Origin: Bacteroides sp.
Lineage (GTDB): Bacteria; Bacteroidota; Bacteroidia; Bacteroidales; Bacteroidaceae
Direction: 5' to 3'
DNA: 52,451 nt
Assembly (NCBI GenBank): GCA_020861095.1
Contig: JAJBTC010000040.1
Span: forward strand, 1-52,451
Below, piece by piece: positions 27,858 through 36,491 of the stretch. A model generated the notes under the pieces. That model was given only the letters and a program-made list of their open reading frames with translations. It did no database searches and had not been told where the DNA came from. Each line of letters begins with the position of its first letter. Within the stretch, counting starts at the first letter, position 1. The translations under genes were made by a program, and so were the position numbers.

Positions 27858-28212
27858 TGTATACCTCATATATAGGATAAAGGTACAAAGAAAGCCAATA
27901 TTCCGCGGGAACGCAATAACAAGAATTAGGTATTTTAACTATCCTGACCTCAAAAACCCACTTATCACGTGAACAATCCGTTCTACCTATTTATAGGGTG
28001 TAGCAGGTTTTAGTTTCAAATGAACCGTATCCCAAAGTTTATTCAGGCTTTGGATACGGCTCCTGAGACACTGGCTTTTTGTTCTTTTGTTGTGACAACA
28101 TCGCTGCCTTCTTCCATACTCAATTTCCCTGTTCAACTTTTATCCAGTGTAGACTCTACTGTATGTGCGTGTTCTCTCCCTGATGGTTGGTTGTTTCATC
28201 CATGGAATCTTC

Positions 28213-28300
28213 GTGGTCCCACGACAGGGGACAATACGTTTCACGCCGTGGGAGAAATAGTCCCACGGCGTAGGACGAGTGATCCCACGGCGTGGGATCA
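28213..28300. repeat. Cluster of CACGGCGTGGGA palindromes
   Basis: CACGCCGTGGGA (28242-28253) and TCCCACGGCGTA (28261-28272) are inverted copies, followed by a 21-bp perfect palindrome at 28280-28300 with arms TGATCCCACG and CGTGGGATCA. A weaker GTGGTCCCACGAC lies at 28213-28224. The centre CACGCCGTG is shared with the GAGACGCAC family. Confidence 0.75.
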
Positions 28301-28526
28301 CCCAAGTATATGTATGCAAAGACTTCTCCTCCTGTATCTTCGCAGTCATCTTCCTGTATATCAACAAGTAGAAATACTCTTTATAAACCTATCCACAACA
28401 TGAGTTTCTATTCCTTCCTCCACAGAGAAAAGGATTCCCTGTAGAGATGACCGGCATGCGTCTCTGCGGTGCAGGCCCTACAAAAAAGCATCCCACATGG
28501 TATGATGCCTTCCCATTCGGTATGCG

Positions 28527-28547
28527 GAGACGCACGCCGTGCGTCTC
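28527..28547. repeat. GAGACGCAC palindrome, copy 4
   Basis: A perfect 21-bp palindrome with arms GAGACGCACG and CGTGCGTCTC around a central C, and the flanks CATTCGGTATGCG and TACAAAG shared with the copy at 720-734. Confidence 0.8.
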
Positions 28548-28621
28548 TACAAAGTGTCGCAACGGTATATGCAAGGTACCGCAATGGTATATGAATTTTA
28601 CGATGGCAGGTACACTCTCCG

Positions 28622-29724
28622 TCAGACCGCGGCATCAATCTCCTCTGTGAGGTCAATGATCATATTGGTCAGTACGACCGGAGGGTCCAGCACATTTACT
28701 TTTCCGTTTACTTCCAGCCGGATAATCGTACGTCCTACGGGTTTCACAGTAGCTTCTCCCCGGTCATTGAAAGTGATCTCCTGCGAAAGATCATTGTCAA
28801 AGAAGAGTGTACAGGTTACTCCTGCCGGACCGTAGAAAGTAGGATAAGCCGTGACGGCTGTGTATTGCGCGTACAATGCTTCTCCGGTGACCCAATCGAC
28901 CACAGTAATAGGTGAAAGCGTCAATTCCAGCCCGTGCAGGGTAAAACAGTAGCAGATATTGACCTCCGTGGTCCCTTCCATCTCTACCGTTTGTTCGTAT
29001 TGTGCTCCGTCTGTAGTAACTACCCTGATCAGCGGATCCGAAGAACCTACCGGTACGATCACCAGATATTCAGGAACAGTCTGTTGGGTATCATACGGAT
29101 AATACACATCTCCGTCTACTTCCAGCGATACACTGCTGATACGGGTCTCATCCACATTCATCAGCCGGAAGTCAAACATACTGTGCGCGTGCTTGACATA
29201 GATGACAGGTGCATGCGAAGGTACTACCCTTACGGTGCTGTCTCCGTTCTGGATCAGGACATCCTGTGCAAACAGGATATCTCCCGAAGCGTCTCTCTGA
29301 TCCTTTACGATCTCTGTAAAACCCGGATCGTACAGCCGGCAGGCGACCTGTTGGGTCAGGTAATTGGGAAAGAAGATCGAATCACTGACCAGTGTCTCCC
29401 AGCGGTAATCGGCTGCCACATAATGCAACGTCGCACTCCCGTACTGATAGGGATCATTGCCATCGTAGATCTGCACATCCAGCAACCAGTTCTCACGTCC
29501 GAAAGGCATATCGGGAGAAGTAGGGTCTGCATTTTTGTTTACTACATAGTTATCACCATCCGCCCGGGTAGTGGCAGAGGCATCCCTCCCATAAAGACGG
29601 GCTGTAATTCCATCCACACGTACATTCTCCTGTGCATCCTGGGGAGAAACTGCCTGTTCACTCTCTGAACAGGCCCCATGCCCAGAAGCAGAAAAGCAAA
29701 GGCTGCTATACTATATTTTTTCAT
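28622..29724 (-). pseudogene. Fimbrillin-family lipoprotein, frameshifted in signal peptide
   Basis: Last gene of the fimbrial locus. The 331-residue frame starting at 29617 lacks a signal peptide. Just upstream, in another frame, MKKYSIAAFAFLLLGMG begins at 29724. Adding one G to the G4 run (plus-strand C4, 29674-29677) gives LLLGMGACSESEQAVSPQD, a perfect lipobox, and joins the frames into about 367 residues. The mature part resembles Mfa-like fimbrillins (TRADGDNYVV, then ITVVDWVTGEALYAQY, which ends such domains) with an extra C-terminal beta domain of about 75 residues. Such lipoproteins are pilus subunits or tip/anchor parts. Whether the break is real is undecided. Confidence 0.75.
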
Positions 29725-29913
29725 ATCTCTATTATTTTATTTGTACAGGCCATCCGTCTGTCTGCCAGGCAGGGGTTTGTCCGTCCTGTTGAGGCGATCC
29801 GGATCTCTTCCGCTGCCCCGGTACGACCGGCGGCTTATGACCTGAAAAAGCTATCGGAACGTATATCGCTGATTCCTTTTTTCAGAACCGATATACTTTC
29901 CGGACACTTTCTG

Positions 29914-31068
29914 TTACTGGTTCTCATCAAACAATTCCAATACCTGTCCGTCTCCATATAGAATGGAAGTGACCTGATCTCCATCCTGTATCACTTCTCC
30001 TGTAAACAGGGAAGCAGGAATGGGAATATACTGTTGTGCTTCTTCATCGGTCAGATCCAGATCTTCCGAAAGAATATACCGCATAGCGGGCCATTGAATG
30101 GTGGTGCCGTCGGTATAATGACGGATCAGGTAGGACATGGTGATCAGCTGCGCGGCTGTCTGCACCAGATAATCTCCGTCGGTATTGGGTACCGGCTGCA
30201 CAAACGGAATGGCGATACCGCTTTCTATTTCCTGTATCCAACCTCCGATGCCTACACTTCCCAGCAGGTCATAGCCTCTGGGTGTAAGTGTCATTACATA
30301 TTTGGTACCTGCCAGCAGCGTCACATCGGTGGCTTCCATGACAATGGTATAGTCGGCTCCGTCCGAACCGTGGATGCGTCCGATCATATACCCATCCGTA
30401 ACAGTGATAGAGGTACCGGCCGGTAAGATCAGCTGGGCATGTCCATTCTCATTCCCACAATAGGCCCAGAAGGCTGTCGGAGTGTTTCCGTCCAGTTCCA
30501 GCTCCAAGATCAGGGACTGAATGGCCAGTCCGGCCACGTTCTGTCCGGCCAGCTGAAATTCCAGCAGGGTATTTTCCCTGACAAATGTCAACGGAACAGG
30601 CGCGTCGGTAGGCATGATGCCTACCGTAGAAGCTACAGCGATCAACTGGTCGGAAAGCCGATAGGCATCGAGTTCGCGCTGATCGGTGACCAGTCCCTGT
30701 TGCCTGATCGCTTCCCGGGGCCAGATGGCCGTAAGTTCATCGATGTAGGTATTGTCCAGCGGGAAGAAATACCCCGAAGGCTTTCCCCGGAAAATACCAT
30801 CCGCTCCATACTCATACACAAATGTCTGTGAAGTACTGCTGATGGCATTGGATTTCAACGTCACATCGATCTCGTACCCCTGGGTAAAGAACGTATTCCC
30901 CAGGTCGCGGGTGAGCAGATTACTTTCTTCCACATACGGCATAAAGGTGAGCTCACCACTTCCGGTCTCTTCTCCGTTGTTCACGGTTTTTCCATCGTCG
31001 TCCGTACAACCGGCCAGTCCTGTGACCATCCACAGGAACACAACGATATATATTGAGTTATATTTCAT
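29914..31068 (-). CDS. Fimbrillin-like lipoprotein
   Basis: A lipoprotein of 384 residues with lipobox GLAGC and an acidic start (CTDDDGKT). The body follows the two-domain plan of Mfa-like fimbrillins: a leading beta segment with a SNLLTRDLG cleavage-like Arg, the middle motif DELTAIWPREA, and repeated strands up to MTLTPRGYDLL. The last 100 residues (VQPVPNTDGDYLVQTAAQLITMSYLIRHYTDGTTIQW) resemble the start of GLUG-linked modules but without clear GLUG repeats. It is 21 bp from the next upstream gene, so co-transcribed. Confidence 0.72.
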   Translation of the reverse strand: MKYNSIYIVVFLWMVTGLAGCTDDDGKTVNNGEETGSGELTFMPYVEESNLLTRDLGNTFFTQGYEIDVTLKSNAISSTSQTFVYEYGADGIFRGKPSGYFFPLDNTYIDELTAIWPREAIRQQGLVTDQRELDAYRLSDQLIAVASTVGIMPTDAPVPLTFVRENTLLEFQLAGQNVAGLAIQSLILELELDGNTPTAFWAYCGNENGHAQLILPAGTSITVTDGYMIGRIHGSDGADYTIVMEATDVTLLAGTKYVMTLTPRGYDLLGSVGIGGWIQEIESGIAIPFVQPVPNTDGDYLVQTAAQLITMSYLIRHYTDGTTIQWPAMRYILSEDLDLTDEEAQQYIPIPASLFTGEVIQDGDQVTSILYGDGQVLELFDENQ

Positions 31069-31089
31069 GGCTCTATCTATTTAGTTGGG

Positions 31090-33045
31090 TTATCTCCTTT
31101 CCCATTGCAGGATCGGATAATTCTCTGTTCCTTGTATACCCAGATCGTACCAGAAGGTATTACTATCGGTCCATCCGGACGTATTCACCGGCCAGATGCC
31201 TGTATAGGTAGACCAGGAGGGCCAGGAAGCAGGCAACTGCTGCACTCCGGAAGTACTGTCCGGTAATACGGAATAACTATCGGTGACTGCGATCTCACCT
31301 CCGGTGAACAGATTTCCCGTATGGGTAAACCCGGTAGAGAGATCATCCGTTACCGTCTCTCCGGAAGCATTGATAGTGACATACGGAGTATTCATATCGT
31401 CAATGGTGACGTATCCCCGGATGATCTTTCCGTTGTTGAGTCCGCAGAATCCGCCGACGTATGCTCCTTCATTGAGCGTGGGGTCGGCTTCATTCACCCG
31501 GAGCACTCCTCCCAGCGAATAGGTATCGGAGATGGTAGCGTAGTAATTGTCTTCCTGGTCTTTGTCACCGTTGCTACCGCAGATGGTACCCACACGCGGA
31601 CTTTTACCGTTCACAGTGATCACCGGATCTTCTACCCGGCTGGCTATCACGCGCGACGTACTGTTGACAATATCCAGCAAGAGTTCTTTGATTAATTCCT
31701 GTCTCACCACTTCCGACAAACCTTCGGGCAGACTTCCGAGCAGACTCTCTTTCTCTGCTTCGGTCATCCTCCCGTTCACCGTACCGCAAAGACCTCCCAC
31801 ACTACAGGAGTCGGCGGTAGAGTTGATGGTGATCTGAGGTTCTATCAGATTTACATTACGTATAGCGGAGTTGCCTTTGATCTGCCCGAAAAGTCCGGCA
31901 GATGAATGGCTGCCATTGACGGTAAGGCCTTCGACTTTATGGCCTCCTCCGTCGAACGTAGCGTTGAGCAGTGACAAGGGCTGCCAGCTGGAGATGGAAG
32001 ATACATCGATGTCACATACCTGATAACTGTTGTTGTCTACTCCCGCCAGTCCCTGCAGGCTCGTAGCATCATGGATCAGGTAGGAAGAGGTCGGTATAAA
32101 GATCTCTCCATTGGTCAGGTTGTATCCGTAGCGGTATACATACTGTTCCTGAAGTTCCACATCATCCGAAGCAAACAGAGTGATCAGGTCACTCTCCAGC
32201 AGGAGTTCACCGCGTTTGAGTTCGTTATCGAACGTATCGTTTTTCCACACATAGGCTACATATTGCTTTACATATGAGCCGCTTGACACGGGCACCGGAT
32301 TCAGGGTATTCACATGATCTACCCACTTCTCACGCCTGCCACCCACAAGCATGGCATCATTATCTACCGGGTCCATATTGGGAACGATCTTCACATCCGC
32401 CTCTTCCGGCAGCAACGACGGATCATCGCTCACGAGCACGATCTCAAATTTGACCGTCTGTTTGGGATAGAACCACAACTGTGCCGCGTAGGCAATGGTA
32501 GGATTGGTTTCCAGCTCCGCCCGATAGGGAATGTAATACTGCTCCGCATAGTCACGGCTGGTGATCGGATAATTCTCTTCATCGGCCTTTACGTTGAAAT
32601 AATTCTCAGGATCGCTCATCTCCGGATTATAGGGATAAAAAGCCACTACCGTCATCTCGTCATAGATATAGATGTATTCGCTTTGCAGCGTATCCACGGG
32701 TACCAGCCGGTTGTCTACGATCTTACATTCCATGTTACGGACATAAGGTTTGCTCAGGTCACCGACACCATTACTGGCTTTATAATCGTCGGTATAATAC
32801 AGATAGAGACCTACGTGGTTCATCTCGTAGGTGGTACCATTGATATCCGTATCGTTCATGGCGTCCGGATCGGGCAACTCGGCCAGGCGGGTAGAGGCAT
32901 AGGACTCAAACCCGACCGAAAGGATCAGGGGCGCTCCGTCTTCCGAAGGAGCGGCTCCTCCTGTTACCTTATCGTCCGTACAGGAAAATACCACTACGGA
33001 GAGAAGGAAACAGATATATATACTGTATTCAGAAATCTTTTTCAT
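31090..33045 (-). CDS. Large fimbrillin-like lipoprotein with GLUG-type C-terminus
   Basis: A lipoprotein of 651 residues; the lipobox is VFSC followed by TDDK. The N-terminal half is fimbrillin-like (LILSVGFESYASTRLAE, MTVVAFYPYNPE, FYPKQTVKFEIVLVSDD). From about residue 340 come GLUG-type turns found in adhesins: NATFDGGGHKVEGLTV, AGLFGQIKGNSAIRNVNL, SVGGLCGTVNG and AYVGGFCGLNNGKI, ending in a Trp-rich WPVNTSGWTDSNTFWYDLG and a final ILQWERR. Such proteins are candidates for pilus-tip adhesins. It is separated from the previous gene by 22 bp. Confidence 0.78.
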   Translation of the reverse strand: MKKISEYSIYICFLLSVVVFSCTDDKVTGGAAPSEDGAPLILSVGFESYASTRLAELPDPDAMNDTDINGTTYEMNHVGLYLYYTDDYKASNGVGDLSKPYVRNMECKIVDNRLVPVDTLQSEYIYIYDEMTVVAFYPYNPEMSDPENYFNVKADEENYPITSRDYAEQYYIPYRAELETNPTIAYAAQLWFYPKQTVKFEIVLVSDDPSLLPEEADVKIVPNMDPVDNDAMLVGGRREKWVDHVNTLNPVPVSSGSYVKQYVAYVWKNDTFDNELKRGELLLESDLITLFASDDVELQEQYVYRYGYNLTNGEIFIPTSSYLIHDATSLQGLAGVDNNSYQVCDIDVSSISSWQPLSLLNATFDGGGHKVEGLTVNGSHSSAGLFGQIKGNSAIRNVNLIEPQITINSTADSCSVGGLCGTVNGRMTEAEKESLLGSLPEGLSEVVRQELIKELLLDIVNSTSRVIASRVEDPVITVNGKSPRVGTICGSNGDKDQEDNYYATISDTYSLGGVLRVNEADPTLNEGAYVGGFCGLNNGKIIRGYVTIDDMNTPYVTINASGETVTDDLSTGFTHTGNLFTGGEIAVTDSYSVLPDSTSGVQQLPASWPSWSTYTGIWPVNTSGWTDSNTFWYDLGIQGTENYPILQWERR

Positions 33046-33067
33046 TGTTTCCAGGTTTAGGGGATTA

Positions 33068-35242
33068 TTACTGTTTCAGCGGTAGGGGCCACACGCTGGC
33101 TGTCAGGATCTGATCCAGCACAAACTTATAGTCAGTAGCCTCTGTTACCGGCGACAAAGACAGCGCATGGTTCAGCAAGGCCACGATCCCGTCGGTAAGG
33201 GGATCTTCGGTCGCACTGACTTCGTTTCTCAATCGCTCGGGACTGACATCGGAGACGTCCGTCATGCCTACCGTATTATTTCCTACCGCGACTTCAGCTG
33301 TACCGATACCCCTGCCAGCTGTTCCTACCAACCAGAAACAGGTATTCAATACTGTATTGCTACTTGCAGACACCGTGCCGCAGATACCTCCCAGATGGGT
33401 TGCGCTGCGGTTGAGCATTCCCGTACTGAAACAGGAGACAAGGGCATTGGCCGCTGTATTGCGGTTGTCTCCGCAGATCCCTCCTACCGTGCTTCCCTGG
33501 GGTATTTCTCCCATGTTCACACACGCCACGATCAGGCCTGCTGAAGCATTCACTCCGCAGACCCCGCCTACGGTTCCGGTGGCGTTCACGATCCGGGCTT
33601 CGTTGATGCAAGCCAGCAGGGTACCTTCATTGGTGCCACAGAGAGAGCCTACCGCGACAGTTTCGCCGGAGGCATCAATTTCTCCCGATTCCAGCCGCAT
33701 GTTTTCCAATATACCTTTATTGGTACGGATCAGTCCCGGACCCGCTATACGCACATTGGACACCCAGTAATCCTGTCCGTCGTAATGTCCGGTAAACTCA
33801 CTGAGAGCAGACACCATTTTATCTTCTTCTGTGACTAAGGCATCCATGTCTATATTGATCACCTGCCTGTAAGAGTCGCCGGGAGCTTTGGCAATATTGA
33901 TAAACTGATGCGCATTGGTGACCGCGTACGGATTGGTGGTGGCGTTATAAGGCTGACTGTTGTCTACCGGAAGCATACCGGCTGCCGAAAGCGGCAAGGT
34001 CAGGGTATTGCCATCGTACACAGAGGTCTGCACGGAAGTAGCAATGAGCAATCCGTTCCGGGTATATAGCTGGATGCTGTCTACATCGTAGGCATCGGGC
34101 ATAGTCACATACTGCATCCGGGCATAGTCTCCGCCACCGTCTTCCGGACGGCCGACGTATTGCAGCATACCGGTCGTAAACAAAACCGCTTTGGTAATGG
34201 TATCTGCTCCGGCATTGGTATAGTCTCCCAGATCCAGATCGAGGTACTTCGGTACATAGGTTACCCCTTCCTGATCGATGTCTTTCGCTATCCAGTCGAT
34301 CTTACGCAGGGTGATCCCTTCCACCTTGAGCCTGCGTATCAGGAAAGTCAGTGTATAGGCATATCCGGGAAGCAGTGCCATGCTGGTGCTTACCGTATTG
34401 CCCGGACTGAGCTCTACTTTGTATCCCGCCAGATCCGGTGCGGTAGCTATAAAGTCATCTACTTCGAGGTAAGTAAGTTGCTTGCCCGTCAGATCCGCTC
34501 CATTAGGTATCAGATAATTAGTTCCCAGCTGCACCGTATAGGTGCCATTGGTGTCGGTGGCTCTGTCGGCTGCGGAATCATCGGCCGGGTCAGGAGCTTC
34601 GGAGTAAATGGAATATTTCCCGGTGCTGGGAATATCAGCCATCCGGAACCTCACTGTTTTCGGTACCTGAGTCACCGTACCCGGTTCTTCCTCATCATCT
34701 ATCTCTACTTCTACATTCAATTGCGTCATCACGTGCCGGAAATTCAATACAGCGGCCGGATTGTCCGAACTTCCCAGCGTTCCCTCTCCTTCCTGGGAAA
34801 AAGTTCCGTCGGCCCGCTCTCCGAAGTTGCTCAGCAAAGCATCCTGTTCGGCAGTATTCCCTGCCGTCAGTGACATATAATCTCCATTGGCCGTTCCGCT
34901 GTAAGCAAAAAACCGGAGTGCGTACCTGTTCAGCGGGTAGTAATGCGTCCCCGATTCAAACTGCATATCCCGTGGGGCCGTATCCGTAAGTCCCTGCGGA
35001 CAGGTGATACGTGTCTCTTCGATATAGGTGGTCCCCGTCGTATCGACTACCGCTTTCAGGTACAAGTTCGATTCGGCCTGTCCCGGCGCGCGTGTCGCCA
35101 CAGCCGCATCGGTCGCCAGTCCCGAAAGTTCAATAGCCACATTGCCGGTCACATCCGGGTTTTCTGTCCGGTCGTCCGTACAAGCCAACAGACCGATACA
35201 AAGTCCGGAGCACCAGCCCATGATCTGTTTTATCCTTTTCAT
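33068..35242 (-). CDS. Large fimbrillin-like lipoprotein with GLUG-type C-terminus
   Basis: A lipoprotein of 724 residues, lipobox LLAC followed by TDDRTENPD. The first 320 residues are fimbrillin-like (VATRAPGQ, HYYPLNRYALRFFAYSG, AAVLNFRHVMTQLNVEVEI, PGYAYTLTFLIRRLKVEGITLRKIDW). After a linker with a WxY/GR-type segment, GLUG repeats follow (about 500-640): VGSLCGTNEGTLLACIN, VGGVCGVNASAGLIVACVN, VGGICGDNRN and LGGICGTVSASSNTV. It is architecturally a paralogue of the 651-residue neighbour, suggesting two alternative tip adhesins in one locus. Confidence 0.8.
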   Translation of the reverse strand: MKRIKQIMGWCSGLCIGLLACTDDRTENPDVTGNVAIELSGLATDAAVATRAPGQAESNLYLKAVVDTTGTTYIEETRITCPQGLTDTAPRDMQFESGTHYYPLNRYALRFFAYSGTANGDYMSLTAGNTAEQDALLSNFGERADGTFSQEGEGTLGSSDNPAAVLNFRHVMTQLNVEVEIDDEEEPGTVTQVPKTVRFRMADIPSTGKYSIYSEAPDPADDSAADRATDTNGTYTVQLGTNYLIPNGADLTGKQLTYLEVDDFIATAPDLAGYKVELSPGNTVSTSMALLPGYAYTLTFLIRRLKVEGITLRKIDWIAKDIDQEGVTYVPKYLDLDLGDYTNAGADTITKAVLFTTGMLQYVGRPEDGGGDYARMQYVTMPDAYDVDSIQLYTRNGLLIATSVQTSVYDGNTLTLPLSAAGMLPVDNSQPYNATTNPYAVTNAHQFINIAKAPGDSYRQVINIDMDALVTEEDKMVSALSEFTGHYDGQDYWVSNVRIAGPGLIRTNKGILENMRLESGEIDASGETVAVGSLCGTNEGTLLACINEARIVNATGTVGGVCGVNASAGLIVACVNMGEIPQGSTVGGICGDNRNTAANALVSCFSTGMLNRSATHLGGICGTVSASSNTVLNTCFWLVGTAGRGIGTAEVAVGNNTVGMTDVSDVSPERLRNEVSATEDPLTDGIVALLNHALSLSPVTEATDYKFVLDQILTASVWPLPLKQ

Positions 35243-35336
35243 AATCAGAATAGTTTATTTTAACGTTGAGTTCCCGCGAAGATTGTCTTTCTTCTTTTCA
35301 TCCTTCTCTTCTCCGACAGGTTACTCTCTTCGTCTG

Positions 35337-36374
35337 TTAGTTAATAACGATCCGGTAGTCTCCCCGGTCGACCCAGTCGGCCAGTATCCCCTGTAGCGTC
35401 ACTGCATCGTTGGGGTGAATCACATCCACACCAAGTACGGTAACGACCAGTTCGGCACGCTGGGCCCGGCGGAAAGTTACAGCATCCGTTGTGGTACCGA
35501 TCAGGAATTCATCCACACCAAATTCCCAGGTCGCCGTAAGCGGACCGTCCCTCAGGGTAATGAGCAGGCTGGTATCCGCTTCCGTTCCGGGATAGAACAT
35601 GGCCAGCCCGGTATAGTCGGCCGTATAGAACGCGTACGAAGCACCGGAAAGCAGATCCCATACAAAATCCTGCCGATCGGATAATACAGTGAGCCCGGTA
35701 TCTCCTCCCAGCAGATCGAGCGTAGCAAAAGGTCGGGTGGTTTTCAATTGCACCCCCACGAGTTCTACGTCCGGATTCATGGAAGCGTCGGCCGTTACAC
35801 GGACAGACACCTGGCTGAGTGCGTGACGGAATTCTCCCAGATTCACCGTACTGTAGTTTATATCCTGATCCGCTTTGGAATACGGATGGTCGGCCGCAGT
35901 GGCATTGACAGAAGCATACATCACATCCGGCATATCTTCCCTGAGGGTCAGACGCAGGTTCGTAGCATCTATCCGTTCTACTCCCGACCCCGCAACTGCC
36001 TGCGGGCTGTAGGCTATAAAGACTAATTCACTGCCGTCGAAAGGCCAGTAACGGGGAGTATCCCAGGCGAAGGTATAGGTAGCTCCGCTGCTCAGATCCT
36101 GATCGGTCTCCGCGCGGGCATTCTGTATGTCGCTGTACGAAGTCCAGTCTGTAGCATTTCCCGATCCCGCATAGTAAGCGGCAGTCACGGCGATCACCCC
36201 GTCGTTGGGAAAATTTGTACTACCGGCACGGGTCCCCACGGTTCCCGACTCTATGCCTGCCGACAACGACAGGATCTGCCGGTCGATATCCGCGCCCCTC
36301 CCTTCGTCATGGTCGTTACATCCGGTCAGAACTGCAAGAGTGACTCCCAGTGCCATCCAATATTTATTTTTCAT
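35337..36374 (-). CDS. Fimbrillin family lipoprotein
   Basis: A lipoprotein of 345 residues, lipobox VLTGC followed by NDHDEG. It has the compact fimbrillin layout: GTVGTRAGSTNF near the start, FAWDTPRYWPFDGSELVFIAYSP, LGEFRHALSQVSVRVTAD, a long variable central part and the ending ILADWVDRGDYRIVIN. The Arg-Ala after GTRAG is where Rgp-type proteases cut fimbrillins in Porphyromonas, but no such protease is seen here. It is probably a structural or accessory pilin. Confidence 0.85.
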   Translation of the reverse strand: MKNKYWMALGVTLAVLTGCNDHDEGRGADIDRQILSLSAGIESGTVGTRAGSTNFPNDGVIAVTAAYYAGSGNATDWTSYSDIQNARAETDQDLSSGATYTFAWDTPRYWPFDGSELVFIAYSPQAVAGSGVERIDATNLRLTLREDMPDVMYASVNATAADHPYSKADQDINYSTVNLGEFRHALSQVSVRVTADASMNPDVELVGVQLKTTRPFATLDLLGGDTGLTVLSDRQDFVWDLLSGASYAFYTADYTGLAMFYPGTEADTSLLITLRDGPLTATWEFGVDEFLIGTTTDAVTFRRAQRAELVVTVLGVDVIHPNDAVTLQGILADWVDRGDYRIVIN

Positions 36375-36491
36375 ATCTCATCTTTCTTTTAGAGTGGCCC
36401 GATGTGCTCCGAAAGCACATCAGGCAACTTATATAAAAGCGCGGAATTCTTACTCACCTGTTCCTCTGCCTGCTTCCGCACTATCCATCTG

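Larger units (their letters stand above)
27858..28621. other. Repeat-rich intergenic region
   Basis: No gene is convincing. It contains a cluster of CCCACGGCGTGGGA-type palindromes (28213-28300) and a GAGACGCAC palindrome (28527-28547) with half-related copies at 28441-28475. Confidence 0.6.

Noticed and set aside
28020..28403. 127-codon plus-strand frame across the palindrome cluster
   Set aside because: It is open only because of GC-rich palindromes; the composition is low in signal and no start site or family is visible.
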